This document shows, piece by piece, positions 27,594-37,600 of a stretch of DNA of 64,000 bases (positions are counted from its first letter, which is position 1; each line of letters opens with the position of its first letter). The stretch lies in the NCBI GenBank assembly GCA_944323755.1, contig CALUTR010000003.1:62001-126000 (forward strand), written 5' to 3'. This DNA comes from an uncultured Helicobacteraceae bacterium. GTDB lineage: Bacteria > Campylobacterota > Campylobacteria > Campylobacterales > Helicobacteraceae. The position numbers were made by a program, and so were the translations under genes. A model generated the notes under the pieces. It saw nothing but the letters and a program-made list of their open reading frames with translations. It had not been told where the DNA came from and ran no database searches.

Positions 27594-30041
27594 TCATTTC
27601 AAAATATTGCTTGTATCAATTTCAAAATCAAAAAAATTAGATTTGAATTTTGCATCGTCAATTTGCATAAATTGCAAGCTTGCTAGCTTAAAATTACCCA
27701 TTGCTTGATGTAGCAGGCCAAGTGCATATCTACTCTCAAAATTTGAACTTGATTCTAGTCGTGATAATTGTATCAATGCTACAGCATTGTCATAGTGTCC
27801 AGCCCCAATTGCTGAAACTCCCGCAAGAAAATAATTCTCTGAAGTTTTAATATTAAAATCATCAATAAGGCTATTATAATACACAAAAGATTTTTCAAAA
27901 TCACCCAAGTATATAGCATTAAATGCTAAGGCTTGTAGAATCCCACTAACATCATCTTGCGTGTTTAGTAGTTTATCGGTAAGCAGTTCATCTACATAGC
28001 TATTTGCACCAACTAAAAATGCCATATAGACATAAATTTGCTTTGCAAGAGAAGGACCTGCATATACTAAATCAAGCTTTTTTAAATCATTTTTAAAAAA
28101 ATTAAATAAATTTAGCGAGAATGCTTTTATATCTTGATTGTAATGGCTTGATATACGATGCAGAATCATTGCCACCATATCGTCATTTGTTGCATCTTTT
28201 AGATCTTTGAATGCATTTGAGATTATTTCTCTATCTCTAGAGCTAATCGAATACAATGCGCGCAGTGCATACATCATTGGTGTTTTACTTGAATGATCAA
28301 ACCAAGTGAGATTATCAGATATATTACCATTTACAAAACCAAATAATGACCTAAGGAACATCGTTTTAGTTCTATCAGTAGAATCTAAAATATCAAAGTT
28401 TTGTGTAATGCTATTTAATAAACGCTCACCATCTGTAAATGTTAATTGATGGCACATAAGTGCAAAGATTCCAGATAGGACATCGCTTTCATCTAGATGA
28501 TATGCTTTTAGAAAGTGTTTTTTTGCATTCTCAAAATCATTTAATTGTGCGTATATCAAACCTAGATTATATTGCAAGACTTGATGATTTGGGTATGCTA
28601 AAGATGCTTGTTTCATAATTTCTAATGCACTATTTATATTGTATTTAAGAATTTCTTTTAAACTTTGCGCTATGTTTATATTAATTCTTGATAGCATCTC
28701 ACCTCTAAGTAGTGCAGAGCTCGCTTTTTCGATATTATCCATTCTTAATTCTAGTCCGCCTTCTTCTATCAGCGATAATGCATTATTAATATCAAAGACT
28801 CTAAATGGAGCAAAATAGAAGAGAATCTTATAGTCAACAATGATATTTTGTTTTGAGTTTAGATTCCAGAAGTTTTTTTGCACCAAGTTTATATCAAATA
28901 GAGAATCTTGAAGTTTTATTTTTATAGGATATATTTGCTGCAAATCCGCCTGTGAGTGAGTTTTTAATAGATCATCATAGATTGTTGCAACTTTGCCAAA
29001 ATTTGATCTTTTTGTTTCAATTAATGCTTGTGCTATTTTAACTTTTGGATCATTTGTGGCATTATCTAATATATATGGTTCAATTTGTTCTATCGCTAGA
29101 TCATATTCACCCATTCTTGCATAAAGCAGCCCAAGCGCAAAGCGTGTATCAATATTTGTTACTTCTAGTAGCTTTTTTAGTGCATTTAAATCATCATTAA
29201 AATATAGATAAATTTTTGATGCAAGGAGTAGATTCTCATTTTTATAAAAATTAGAATTTGGATTATTAAGTGATGATAACATATTGAAATAATTCTGTGA
29301 ATAGAAATTAACAAGAGAGTATAAATAGGAATATAGTGGCTTATTATACCATCTGCCAACCATACCTTTTGCTAGATTCACATAATAATCATATGCTTTG
29401 AGATCATTAATTTTATATGAGCCAATGGCTGCATTGATCGCGGCGGCTGCTATATTTTCTCCTGAATTTATCGTATTTGAAAATGCATTTATCGCATCTT
29501 GAAAATTACCCTCCTGTAACTTTGCTACGCCTAGATTAAAGCTTGCAAAGCTTTGTGAAAAAATCGCGATATTTCTATAAATATCCAATGCCTCCACTAT
29601 CTGTCCATTATCATAAAGTATAGATGCTTTTTCTATCCAGTTTTGTAGCTCTTTGCTTTGGGCTGGTTGTAGCTTTGTGCCATTGTTGTTTGTGCTACCT
29701 GTTTGTTGCTTTGGCATATATATTTGACTTAATGATTCTTCTTTTGTGAGCATCAAAATAATAAAACCTATTAGCATAATAATGCCTAGAATCGCAATAA
29801 GGCTTACATAAAATAGTTGTTTATCATTTAAGATTTTTTTTAATATTGCATTATTTTTGATATTGTTGATAAAAGCACTAAGTTTTGGCACTAGGCTTGC
29901 AAAAAATTGCTTTTGTTTGCTAATAAAAGCTTGTAGTTTTTCTTTAAAATTTAATTTTTTATTATTGTCAGTTCCATCATCAAGGCGAATAATTGTTTTA
30001 TCGTCATTTGTATTTGGAGATTGCGTATTATCTGCCATCAT
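27594..30041 (-). CDS. Membrane-anchored tetratricopeptide-repeat protein
   Basis: An 815-residue protein. A charged cytoplasmic N-terminus (about 70 residues) leads to one TM helix (FYVSLIAILGIIMLIGFIIL, about 77-98). A long extracytoplasmic region contains many TPR-like units, for example LDIYRNIAIFSQSFASFNLGVAKLQEG and LQYNLGLIYAQLNDFENAKKHF. The start overlaps the serS stop (TAATG). I know no assigned function; related long TPR proteins occur in Campylobacterales. Probably a scaffold for an envelope complex. Confidence 0.8.
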   Translation of the reverse strand: MMADNTQSPNTNDDKTIIRLDDGTDNNKKLNFKEKLQAFISKQKQFFASLVPKLSAFINNIKNNAILKKILNDKQLFYVSLIAILGIIMLIGFIILMLTKEESLSQIYMPKQQTGSTNNNGTKLQPAQSKELQNWIEKASILYDNGQIVEALDIYRNIAIFSQSFASFNLGVAKLQEGNFQDAINAFSNTINSGENIAAAAINAAIGSYKINDLKAYDYYVNLAKGMVGRWYNKPLYSYLYSLVNFYSQNYFNMLSSLNNPNSNFYKNENLLLASKIYLYFNDDLNALKKLLEVTNIDTRFALGLLYARMGEYDLAIEQIEPYILDNATNDPKVKIAQALIETKRSNFGKVATIYDDLLKTHSQADLQQIYPIKIKLQDSLFDINLVQKNFWNLNSKQNIIVDYKILFYFAPFRVFDINNALSLIEEGGLELRMDNIEKASSALLRGEMLSRININIAQSLKEILKYNINSALEIMKQASLAYPNHQVLQYNLGLIYAQLNDFENAKKHFLKAYHLDESDVLSGIFALMCHQLTFTDGERLLNSITQNFDILDSTDRTKTMFLRSLFGFVNGNISDNLTWFDHSSKTPMMYALRALYSISSRDREIISNAFKDLKDATNDDMVAMILHRISSHYNQDIKAFSLNLFNFFKNDLKKLDLVYAGPSLAKQIYVYMAFLVGANSYVDELLTDKLLNTQDDVSGILQALAFNAIYLGDFEKSFVYYNSLIDDFNIKTSENYFLAGVSAIGAGHYDNAVALIQLSRLESSSNFESRYALGLLHQAMGNFKLASLQFMQIDDAKFKSNFFDFEIDTSNILK

Positions 30042-31333
30042 TAAGCCATATATTTTTTAAGTGCATTTGGAATACTAATACTCCCATCGCTATTTTGGTA
30101 GTTTTCAATGATTGCTACTATGGTTCTTCCAACAGCAAGCGATGATCCATTTAAAGTGTGTGCTAAAATATTTTTCTTGCCATCTTTGAAGCGTATTTTA
30201 CCCCTTCTGCTTTGAAAATCTCTCACATTTGATACAGAGCTAATTTCTCTATAGCAATTTTGACTAGGAAGCCATACCTCAATATCAATAGTATTGCTTG
30301 CACTAAATCCTAAATCACCACCGCATAGCTGCACAAATCTATGCGGTAAATGTAATTCTTTTAGAATTCCGCTTGCACTTTGCAGCATCTTTTCTTGCAT
30401 TTCATCACTTTTATCTGGTGCAGTTATCGCAACTAATTCAACCTTATCAAACTGATGTTGCCTTATTATGCCTCTTGTATCTCTTCCTGCACTTCCTGCT
30501 TCTTTTCTAAAACAAGGTGTATAAGCACACATCATAATAGGAAGCTCTTCGCTTGGAATAATTGTATCTCTATATAAATTTGTGAGTGTGATTTCTGCAG
30601 TGGAAATTAAATATAATTCGTGACCTTTTGGTTTGTATCCTTTTTGTTCTTCTTCATCTTCAATAAAATGATCAATTTTAAACATATCATTTTCAAATTT
30701 TGGTAATTGTCCTGTTGTAAGGAGAGAATCTTTATTTACGATAACAGGAGTGCATATTTCTTTGAATCCATTTTTAGAATTAAAGTCAAGCATAAAATTT
30801 ATAAGCGCTCTATTTAACTTTGCTGCGCCATTTTGAAGCACATTGAATCTGCTTTTTGCGAGCTTCACGCCAAGGCTAAAATCAACCCATTTGTTTAATT
30901 CAAGTAATTCGTGATGCTCTTTTGGTGTGAAATCAAACTCTCTTTTATCTAAAATCGTCTCTAGCACTACATTGTCATTTTCATCATCTCCTTTTGGAGT
31001 TTTAGAATCTGGTAGATTTGGTATCCCTAGCAATACTTCATTGAGCTTTGTTTCGCTATCATTTACTTCGTCTTGCAGTTTTGTGATTTTAGATTTAAGC
31101 AATGCTAATTCATCTTGTAGTTCGTTTGTATCTTTGTTTTGTTTTTTGTATTCAAAAAATAATTTTGATTTTGCATTTTGTTCTGCTTGGTTGGATTCTA
31201 GAGTTTTTAGTTTGGATTTGTAAGTATTTGCGAGATTGAAAACTAAATCTAGTGTTTCATTTGATACTTTTTTTACAGAAAGAGCATTTTTTACAAAATC
31301 AAAATCATTTAATAAAAGTTTCACATCTATCAT
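30041..31333 (-). CDS. serS: Seryl-tRNA synthetase
   Basis: A 430-residue class II synthetase. The N-terminal antiparallel coiled-coil arm (residues about 30-110) binds the tRNA-Ser long variable arm. Motif 2 is [22 protein letters not shown] and motif 3 is [20 protein letters not shown]. It charges tRNA-Ser, including the one at 34817. It is divergent from tatB, with a shared 122-bp promoter gap. Confidence 0.97.
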   Translation of the reverse strand: MIDVKLLLNDFDFVKNALSVKKVSNETLDLVFNLANTYKSKLKTLESNQAEQNAKSKLFFEYKKQNKDTNELQDELALLKSKITKLQDEVNDSETKLNEVLLGIPNLPDSKTPKGDDENDNVVLETILDKREFDFTPKEHHELLELNKWVDFSLGVKLAKSRFNVLQNGAAKLNRALINFMLDFNSKNGFKEICTPVIVNKDSLLTTGQLPKFENDMFKIDHFIEDEEEQKGYKPKGHELYLISTAEITLTNLYRDTIIPSEELPIMMCAYTPCFRKEAGSAGRDTRGIIRQHQFDKVELVAITAPDKSDEMQEKMLQSASGILKELHLPHRFVQLCGGDLGFSASNTIDIEVWLPSQNCYREISSVSNVRDFQSRRGKIRFKDGKKNILAHTLNGSSLAVGRTIVAIIENYQNSDGSISIPNALKKYMA

Positions 31334-31413
31334 TGCTTAAACCTTGAAATCTATTAAAATTTATGAAATGCTAATTATAACAATCTAAAACTCAAAAAAT
31401 AAACTTTTTGCGA

Positions 31414-31419
31414 TACAAT
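31414..31419 (+). promoter_or_regulatory. Candidate -10 box for tatB-tatC-queA-rsmG
   Basis: TACAAT (within GCGATACAATAACAAG) lies 37 bp before the tatB ATG in the divergent gap with serS. No -35 is evident, which is usual in this group. Confidence 0.4.
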
Positions 31420-31455
31420 AACAAGCATTATTTTTCAAAAATACAAAAGGTTTTT

Positions 31456-31926
31456 ATGTTCGGATTTTCATTTGGCGAGATTCTAATCATTGCTGTTATC
31501 GCGGTACTTTTTTTAGGACCAGATAAGCTTCCTCAGACATTTGTTGATATAGCAAAGTTTTTAAAAGCGGTTAAAAAAACAATAAATGACGCAAAAGATG
31601 CAATCGATAGGGAGGTTCATATAAGTGAAATAAAGCAAGAAGCATTAGAGTATAAAAAGAAATTTGAACAAGGTGCAAACGACCTTACAAATAGCGTAAA
31701 TAATAATAAGAGTCTCAATGAATTAAGCAATATTTTGAATTCATCTCTTGATAACCCTTCTTATAGCAATAATGCTCAAAATACAGATTCAAAAGAAATC
31801 ACAATGCAAGATGTTGAGATTCAAGGTAAGCAAATTGCATCAAAAGTAAATCTGAAGAAAAAAGATGAAAAGCACGATTCTGATATTAAAGATCCTGCTA
31901 TGTCTACGGAGCAAAGTAATGTTTGA
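31456..31926 (+). CDS. tatB: Twin-arginine translocase subunit TatB
   Basis: About 156 residues. A single N-terminal TM helix (FGFSFGEILIIAVIAVLFLG) is followed by the conserved GPDKLPQ hinge, an amphipathic helix and a long charged tail. That length favours TatB over TatA. ATG 31456 follows AAAAGG, whereas the longer frame from 31408 adds an implausible hydrophilic extension. The gene overlaps tatC by 8 bp. It forms the substrate-receptor complex with TatC for folded, cofactor-bearing exoproteins. Confidence 0.93.
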   Translation: MFGFSFGEILIIAVIAVLFLGPDKLPQTFVDIAKFLKAVKKTINDAKDAIDREVHISEIKQEALEYKKKFEQGANDLTNSVNNNKSLNELSNILNSSLDNPSYSNNAQNTDSKEITMQDVEIQGKQIASKVNLKKKDEKHDSDIKDPAMSTEQSNV

Positions 31927-32665
31927 AGAATTAAAACCACATTTAGTTGATTTAAGAAAAAGATTGCTTGTTTCTGTTATTACACTTGTTGTGATGTTTT
32001 TTGTATGCTTTGGGTTTTGGGAGCATATACTGCAAATTATCCTAGCTCCATTGACTGATGTATTGCCAAAAGGCACTAAACCTGTGTTTATACAAGTTGG
32101 TGAGGGCTTTTTGACTGCTGTGAAAGTATCATTTTTTTCTAGTTTTATTTTTTCTACACCTGTAATTTTTTGGCAATTATGGCTGTTTGTGGCACCAGGA
32201 TTATATAGTAATGAAAAAAAGCTGATTTTGCCATTTGTATTTTTTGGAACATTGATGTTTTTAATGGGGGTGTCATTTGCTTATTATGTTGTGATGCCTT
32301 ATGGACTTACATATCTTATTAATTTTGGTAATGAAAGCGAAATGTTTAATGCTATGCCAAGCATAGGGTATTATGTTACTTTTTTTGCAAAATTTATGAT
32401 TGGCTTTGGAATTGCTTTTGAGCTGCCTGTTGTGTGTTATTTTCTTGCAAAGCTTGGGCTTATTACAGATCAAACATTAATTAGATTTTTTAGGATCGCA
32501 ATTGTATTGATTTTTATCCTTGCAGCATTTTTGACACCACCTGAAGTAACAACGCAAGTCCTTATGGCATTGCCTCTTATTTTACTATATGGTGTTTCAA
32601 TTATCATTGTAAAATTTGTAAATCCAGAGAAAAATGATTTAGATAATGATTTAGATAATGTATGA
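31919..32665 (+). CDS. tatC: Twin-arginine translocase subunit TatC
   Basis: A 248-residue protein with six TM helices. The N-terminal FEELKPHLVDLRKRLL and the LWLFVAPGLYSNEKK loop are TatC signatures that form the twin-arginine signal-peptide site. ATG 31919 overlaps the end of tatB. The stop overlaps the start of queA. Confidence 0.96.
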   Translation: MFEELKPHLVDLRKRLLVSVITLVVMFFVCFGFWEHILQIILAPLTDVLPKGTKPVFIQVGEGFLTAVKVSFFSSFIFSTPVIFWQLWLFVAPGLYSNEKKLILPFVFFGTLMFLMGVSFAYYVVMPYGLTYLINFGNESEMFNAMPSIGYYVTFFAKFMIGFGIAFELPVVCYFLAKLGLITDQTLIRFFRIAIVLIFILAAFLTPPEVTTQVLMALPLILLYGVSIIIVKFVNPEKNDLDNDLDNV

Positions 32666-33674
32666 TGAATTGTTAGAATCTTATAATTATAATCTCCCAC
32701 AAGAGCTTATAGCAAACGAACCTATAATGCCAAAAAGTAGTGCAAAATTGCTTGTGTATAGAAGGGATACTGATACTATTATACATAGTAGTTTTGGTGA
32801 TTTTTTTAGCTTTATTCCAAAAGATTCTCTAATAGTGTTAAATGATACAAAGGTTATCAAAGCTAGAATCTTTGGCAATAAAACAAGTGGCGGCAAAATA
32901 GAGCTTTTATATCATAATGCATTAGATGATCATTATTTCAAAGTTCAGATAAAAGGAAGAGTGAAAATTGGAGATGAGATTTTATTGCCAGATAATGCAA
33001 AGGTGATCATAAAAGACTGCTTAGATAATGGGATTAGAATTGTTGAATTTTATAAAGATAATAAAATCGCAGATAAAAATATCGTGCTTCAGATGCTAAA
33101 TAAGTTTGGTTGTATGCCTCTGCCACCTTATATCAAAAGAAAAAGTAGCGTAGGTGATGAAATGGCATATCAAAGTGTTTTTGCACAGAATCTAGGGGCT
33201 ATTGCTGCGCCTACCGCGTCGCTTCATTTTAGTGATGAGGATTTACAAAAGATTAAATTATTAAATCATTGTTTTGTAACATTGCATATTGGAGCTGGGA
33301 CTTTTTTTAATATCCAAACAGATAATATTAAAGATCACAAGATGCATTCTGAAGCATTTTTTATAAGTCAAGATTCTAAATATAAAATAGATAATAGTGA
33401 TAATGTATTATGTATCGGCACAACTGCGTGTAGATGTGTAGAATACTATGCTAGAAGCAAACAAACAAGTGGAGATTGTGATATATTTCTTAATCCATTT
33501 AATAAACCAATAAAGACTAAATATTTGCTTACAAATTTTCATCTGCCAAAATCATCGCTTATTATGCTTGTATCTGCATTTATAGGTATACAAAAAACGC
33601 TAGAAATCTACCAAGATGCAATAAAAAATAAATATAGATTTTATTCTTATGGCGATGGAATGTTGATATTATGA
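32658..33674 (+). CDS. queA: S-adenosylmethionine:tRNA ribosyltransferase-isomerase (queuosine synthesis)
   Basis: A 338-residue protein. The N-terminal YNYNLPQELIANEP, VLNDTKVIKARIFG, LGAIAAPTASLHF, LHIGAGTFFNIQ and the C-terminal NFHLPKSSLIMLVSAF are all QueA signatures. It adds epoxycyclopentanediol to preQ1 in tRNA. It overlaps tatC and rsmG, so the four genes form one operon. Confidence 0.96.
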   Translation: MYDELLESYNYNLPQELIANEPIMPKSSAKLLVYRRDTDTIIHSSFGDFFSFIPKDSLIVLNDTKVIKARIFGNKTSGGKIELLYHNALDDHYFKVQIKGRVKIGDEILLPDNAKVIIKDCLDNGIRIVEFYKDNKIADKNIVLQMLNKFGCMPLPPYIKRKSSVGDEMAYQSVFAQNLGAIAAPTASLHFSDEDLQKIKLLNHCFVTLHIGAGTFFNIQTDNIKDHKMHSEAFFISQDSKYKIDNSDNVLCIGTTACRCVEYYARSKQTSGDCDIFLNPFNKPIKTKYLLTNFHLPKSSLIMLVSAFIGIQKTLEIYQDAIKNKYRFYSYGDGMLIL

Positions 33675-34186
33675 ATAAAAAGTTTGAGATTTTTTGTGAT
33701 GAATTGTTAAAGTGGAATAAGATTCACAACTTAACAGGGTATAAAACAAAGGATTTGGTGTTTGAGAATATATTTGATTCTATATACCCTCTTAAATTTA
33801 TTAATGATTTTAAAAGTGCAATTGATATTGGCAGTGGGAATGGATTCCCCGCTATTTTACTTGCGATAGAAAAGATTGAATCTAAGTTTTATTTAGTAGA
33901 GCCAAATAATAAAAAAGTTGCTTTTTTAAATTATATTGTAATGATGCTAGATTTGCCAAATGTAGAAATCTTAAAATGTAGATTCGAAGATTTGAAACGA
34001 TTTAAGGTTGATTTGATTACTTCAAGGGCGCTTTTTTCAAGTGATAAGCTAGTGGAAATGAGTAAAGATTTTTTAAATGATAATGGATATGTGTTATTTT
34101 ACAAAGGAAGTAATGAAAGCAATGCTTATGCAAAAATTGGAAATAGAAGCTATGTATATAAATCAAAAGGTGAGATAAATGGGTAG
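33671..34186 (+). CDS. rsmG: 16S rRNA (guanine-N7)-methyltransferase
   Basis: A 171-residue methyltransferase, shorter than the roughly 200-residue average but complete. Signatures are WNKIHNLTG, the SAM motif AIDIGSGNGFPAILLAI, VEPNNKKVAFL and SRALFSSDKL. It modifies G527 of 16S rRNA (E. coli numbering). The start overlaps the queA stop by 4 bp. Confidence 0.93.
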   Translation: MNKKFEIFCDELLKWNKIHNLTGYKTKDLVFENIFDSIYPLKFINDFKSAIDIGSGNGFPAILLAIEKIESKFYLVEPNNKKVAFLNYIVMMLDLPNVEILKCRFEDLKRFKVDLITSRALFSSDKLVEMSKDFLNDNGYVLFYKGSNESNAYAKIGNRSYVYKSKGEING

Positions 34187-34391
34187 ATTATTGATCATTG
34201 GTTTGATTATTGTTTTAATTTGGTTTTTGCTCTTTAGGAAGAAAAAGGTAAAGACAAATAACGATAAACACATAGAATCTTTTGATATGATAGAATGCCA
34301 AAGGTGTAAAAATTTTGTATCCCAAGATGATGCAATATTTGCAAATGGTCGATGGTATTGCTCAAAAGAATGCTTGATAAATAAGGATTAA
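34179..34391 (+). CDS. Small membrane-anchored zinc-ribbon-like protein (PP0621-like)
   Basis: A 70-residue protein. One N-terminal TM helix (GRLLIIGLIIVLIWFLLF) is followed by a basic stretch and four cysteines in CQRCKNF...WYCSKEC, which could bind zinc. This matches the PP0621 type of small protein. It overlaps rsmG by 8 bp. Function unknown. Confidence 0.75.
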   Translation: MGRLLIIGLIIVLIWFLLFRKKKVKTNNDKHIESFDMIECQRCKNFVSQDDAIFANGRWYCSKECLINKD

Positions 34392-34393
34392 AA

Positions 34394-34780
34394 ATGATTG
34401 TGATAGGGCATAGTGCGATTGAATTTGATAAATTTACAAAAATAGAGAGTATTAATGATATAAGCAATACAAAAGCAAATGAAGTAGTATGGTTTAATTC
34501 AAATATTGATAATGCCTATCATATCGCAAAACATTGTGCAAAAAATGATATATCATATGCTATTTTGGTACACTCTTTAAATGATGTTGTGATTTTTGCA
34601 AATCTAGATGTAAAATTTATAATGATAAGAGAGAAAAATTTAGTTGAAAATGCACAAAAAGTAGCAAATGAATATTTTTTTGATAGCAAAATTTTATATA
34701 TCATCAATGATGAAAGTAGCATAGAAAATCTAGCATTACTAGGAATTGATGGTGTAATTTTTAATGATATATTAAAATAA
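34394..34780 (+). CDS. Hypothetical 128-residue cytosolic protein
   Basis: No family recognised. It is a small alpha/beta protein without TM segments or cysteine motifs beyond one Cys. It repeats the pattern 'ILVHSLNDVVIFANLDVKFIM' and 'ILYIINDESSIENLALLGIDGVIF', reminiscent of a Rossmann-like fold. It starts 3 bp after the zinc-ribbon gene and ends the host operon just before tRNA-Ser. Confidence 0.65.
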   Translation: MIVIGHSAIEFDKFTKIESINDISNTKANEVVWFNSNIDNAYHIAKHCAKNDISYAILVHSLNDVVIFANLDVKFIMIREKNLVENAQKVANEYFFDSKILYIINDESSIENLALLGIDGVIFNDILK

Positions 34781-34816
34781 ACTAGAATAGAATAGTAGCT
34801 TTTATTTGCTGCTAAT

Positions 34817-34905
34817 AGAAAGGTGTCCGAGTGGTTGAAGGAGCACGCCTGGAACGCGTGTAAGGTGAATAGCCTTCGAGGGTTCGAATCCCTTCCTTTC
34901 TGCCA
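34817..34905 (+). tRNA. tRNA-Ser(GGA)
   Basis: The acceptor stem AGAAAGG (34817-34823) pairs with CCTTTCT (34895-34901), followed by discriminator G and an encoded CCA (34903-34905). The anticodon stem CACGC/GCGTG encloses the loop CTGGAAC, with anticodon GGA at 34851-34853. A long class II variable arm and the T-loop GGTTCGAATCC are present. It reads UCC/UCU serine codons. Its 3' end is the likely prophage attachment site. Confidence 0.97.
34878..34905 (+). other. Probable attL core (3' end of tRNA-Ser)
   Basis: The tyrosine integrase gene begins 204 bp downstream of the tRNA and everything to its right is phage-like, so the T-arm/acceptor 3' half is the likely crossover. The matching attR was not found in the window and presumably lies beyond 64000. 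The exact core is not determined. Confidence 0.4.
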
Positions 34906-35109
34906 TTATATTTTCACTCCAAAACTTTAAAATCATAAATCATAATTTATAATAATAAATCTTTACTAAATTACGATATTTAGGCTAATATAGCTTTTAA
35001 TATTTTGTTTTATATTTTCCTAATTAATCATATAAAAACATATAAAATACTATAAAAAAATATTTTAGCGGGGATAAATTGGGGATAAAAAATCACTTTA
35101 GAGGGTTAA

Positions 35110-36165
35110 ATGAGAACACTAAAAACAAGTCAAAAATATGAGGGAGTTAGAAGTAAAGAGCTTAATAATGGTGATATTGCATATTATGTTAGATGGACAG
35201 ATGAGAGTGGAAAAAGATTTGAGCGCAAGGTTGGAACTAAAGCAGGAGGTTGGAATGAGAAAAAAGCTAGCATAAAACGATTAGAACTATTAAATTCAAA
35301 GAATATAATTAATTCTAAAATTATTATCTCTGACATAATTGATAGATATCTTGATATTCAAAAGATACATGTTAAACCAAGAACATTTATTGATTATAAG
35401 GGGCAGTGTTTATTGCATATTGTTCCATTTTTTGGTTCTTATTCTATAGAAACAATAAATTCTGAAACAATATCTGATTTTATGATTTATTTAAAAAGCA
35501 CTAAAAGCAATAAAACTATAAATAAATTAGTAGAGAGACTTAGTCATATTATTGATTGGTGCATAAGTGAATATAATTTATCAATAAAGAATCCTGTTAA
35601 GAGTATTAAAAAATTAAAAGTAGATAATGCTAGAGAGAGATTTTTAAGTAAACAAGAAATAGAGACTTTATTAAATACTGCGAAACTCCATCATAATAAA
35701 GAAGTATATCTATTTTTTGTTTTGGCTTTAAGTACAGGTGGCAGGTTAAACTCTATTAGGAATGTCAAATTAGAAGATATTAGCTTTGATGATGGGACTG
35801 TAAAAATGCAAGATTTTAAAAATAATACAAAATATACAGCATTCCTTACACAGCTTGCAAAAGATGCACTAAAAAATTACAAGGATAATATTATATTTAA
35901 AACTCCTGAGAGAACTATCACTAGAGCAATGCAGGGAATTTTAAATGATTTATTTAATAAAAATATTGATAAGAATGACAGAAAAAACAGAGTAGTGATA
36001 CATAGCATCAGACATACATTTGCTTCGCATTTAGCAATACAAGGAACGCCAATACATATTATACAAAAGCTCTTAAATCACAAAGATATAAAAATGACGA
36101 TGAGGTATTCTCATTTGCTACCTAGTAGTGGCAAAGAATGGGTTGATAGATTATGGAATCTATAG
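35110..36165 (+). CDS. int: Phage tyrosine integrase
   Basis: A 351-residue protein. The N-terminal arm-binding-like domain (EGVRSKELNNGDIAYYVRWTD) is followed by a SAM-like core-binding domain and a C-terminal catalytic domain. Catalytic residues are visible: Arg in STGGRLNSIRN, His-x-x-Arg in IHSIRHTFASHLA, His in LLNHKDIKM and the Tyr nucleophile in TMRYSHL. It catalyses integration at tRNA-Ser. It ends 1 bp from the convergent repressor gene. Confidence 0.96.
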   Translation: MRTLKTSQKYEGVRSKELNNGDIAYYVRWTDESGKRFERKVGTKAGGWNEKKASIKRLELLNSKNIINSKIIISDIIDRYLDIQKIHVKPRTFIDYKGQCLLHIVPFFGSYSIETINSETISDFMIYLKSTKSNKTINKLVERLSHIIDWCISEYNLSIKNPVKSIKKLKVDNARERFLSKQEIETLLNTAKLHHNKEVYLFFVLALSTGGRLNSIRNVKLEDISFDDGTVKMQDFKNNTKYTAFLTQLAKDALKNYKDNIIFKTPERTITRAMQGILNDLFNKNIDKNDRKNRVVIHSIRHTFASHLAIQGTPIHIIQKLLNHKDIKMTMRYSHLLPSSGKEWVDRLWNL

Positions 36166-36798
36166 TTATAGCTTATTAATTACTCCTTTTAACTTGCCAA
36201 CTATATTTACTTCATTTAAGCAATATTTAGAATCTTGATATATGGAATTCAAACTTTTAAGTATTATATGATTTTTATTTATAAAACATTGCTTTATAAA
36301 TAGTCCATCTCTTGTGTTTACAGCATATATTTTTCCATTTTTTATTATTGTTTCTGATCGAGATATAAGACATAAACTATTGTTAAAAATAACATTTTCC
36401 ATGCTATCGCCAAGTGCAATTATAATTTCACAGTTTGATATATTTAAATGTGATAATATTTTTTTATCAAAAATTATTTCTTTTGAATATACAATATCAT
36501 TAAAACAACCACCACCAGCAGAAGCATTTGCTGTATAAAGTTTTAGAATTTTATATTGATTTGTTTGTATTGCTATTTTGTGTGGATCATCACCATAGAA
36601 GAAAGTATTGATAGAAATACCTCTATTGTGCAAAAAATCCATTATAGCCTTATAAGGAATTCTATTTTTAAACTTAGCTTGTGCTAGAGTATTCGGATTA
36701 ATTCCTATGGCTCTTGCCACATCACTATCTTTTGGCGTTGTTATTTCATTTGTTGCAAGTATGTCTTTAATTCTTTCTATCATTTCATTTATATCCAT
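36166..36798 (-). CDS. Phage repressor, HTH plus S24 (LexA-like) peptidase domain
   Basis: A 210-residue CI-type repressor. The N-terminal HTH contains PKDSDVARAIGINPNTLAQAK (about residues 21-42). The linker cleavage site is Ala-Gly in NASAGGG. The catalytic Ser is in ALGDSMENVI and the Lys in VNTRDGLFIKQ. RecA-stimulated self-cleavage is the expected induction route. The start has AAGGAT upstream. It is convergent with int. It is one of two S24-type repressors in this prophage. Confidence 0.9.
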   Translation of the reverse strand: MDINEMIERIKDILATNEITTPKDSDVARAIGINPNTLAQAKFKNRIPYKAIMDFLHNRGISINTFFYGDDPHKIAIQTNQYKILKLYTANASAGGGCFNDIVYSKEIIFDKKILSHLNISNCEIIIALGDSMENVIFNNSLCLISRSETIIKNGKIYAVNTRDGLFIKQCFINKNHIILKSLNSIYQDSKYCLNEVNIVGKLKGVINKL

Positions 36799-36874
36799 AG
36801 TAATCCTTGTAAAACAGAAATTTTATTCATCCTAGATTAACTATTTTTGGAATCTTATTTTTTGTAAGGATAAT

Positions 36875-37552
36875 TTATATATTATTTGGATGCAACTCTC
36901 CTTTTGGAAGATTTAAAAAAGCCTCTTGCGTATCGGGTCTTAGATATGATAGATTTCTACCGTAAATAGAAAGCACTTTAATATTATTCATAAAAATACA
37001 TATATTAAATAAAATAGAATCTGCATCAAAGGTATTAATAACTTTAAAAATTTTATTTTCTCTAATAATTTTTTCATATAGTGGATATATTGTTTCTGAG
37101 ATAATGTTCTTTGCATTGTCATTAAGTGATTGTTGAAGATCTTTATCTTGTTTTATAAAAATTGAAAGATTGGTATATAGTGAAATTATATATCCCCCAA
37201 ACCCATCCATTCTTACAAATATTCTTTGTTCTTGTTCTAGTTTTCTTATGGTTAGATCTAGCAGGTTAATGCTGTTGTTGAGTTCATTGACAATATGCAT
37301 TTCTCTATTATCTAAATCTTTTGATTTATGCTCATCTATGCCCATTTTGTAGATAGGTATATATGTTGTATTGTAAGCAAGATATATAATAAATTTTTCT
37401 AAATTATCTATATTTTGTAAAAACTTTTTTATTTCATTTTGCCTTTGTTTTTCTTGCATTTTGGGATTAATCCAAGCTCCAAGAATAACACCAGATAGTG
37501 TGCCAACAACCCCAATTCCTGTAATTAAAATATTTGAAATATTATTATCCAT
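36875..37552 (-). CDS. Hypothetical protein with one N-terminal TM helix
   Basis: A 225-residue protein from the ATG at 37552; a TTG five codons upstream is possible. The N-terminus NILITGIGVVGTLSGVILGAWINPKMQEKQ is a glycine-rich TM helix followed by a helical cytoplasmic region. Such single-TM glycine-zipper proteins are common in prophages, sometimes as superinfection-exclusion factors, but nothing specific identifies this one. It lies between the repressor and dam on the same strand. Confidence 0.6.
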   Translation of the reverse strand: MDNNISNILITGIGVVGTLSGVILGAWINPKMQEKQRQNEIKKFLQNIDNLEKFIIYLAYNTTYIPIYKMGIDEHKSKDLDNREMHIVNELNNSINLLDLTIRKLEQEQRIFVRMDGFGGYIISLYTNLSIFIKQDKDLQQSLNDNAKNIISETIYPLYEKIIRENKIFKVINTFDADSILFNICIFMNNIKVLSIYGRNLSYLRPDTQEAFLNLPKGELHPNNI

Positions 37553-37600
37553 AAATTTTCTTGCCAAATATATATTTTATATAATGCATTATATATCGAT

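Noticed and set aside
34906..35109. attR copy of the tRNA 3' end within the window
   Set aside because: No second copy of the tRNA-Ser 3' sequence was seen up to 64000.
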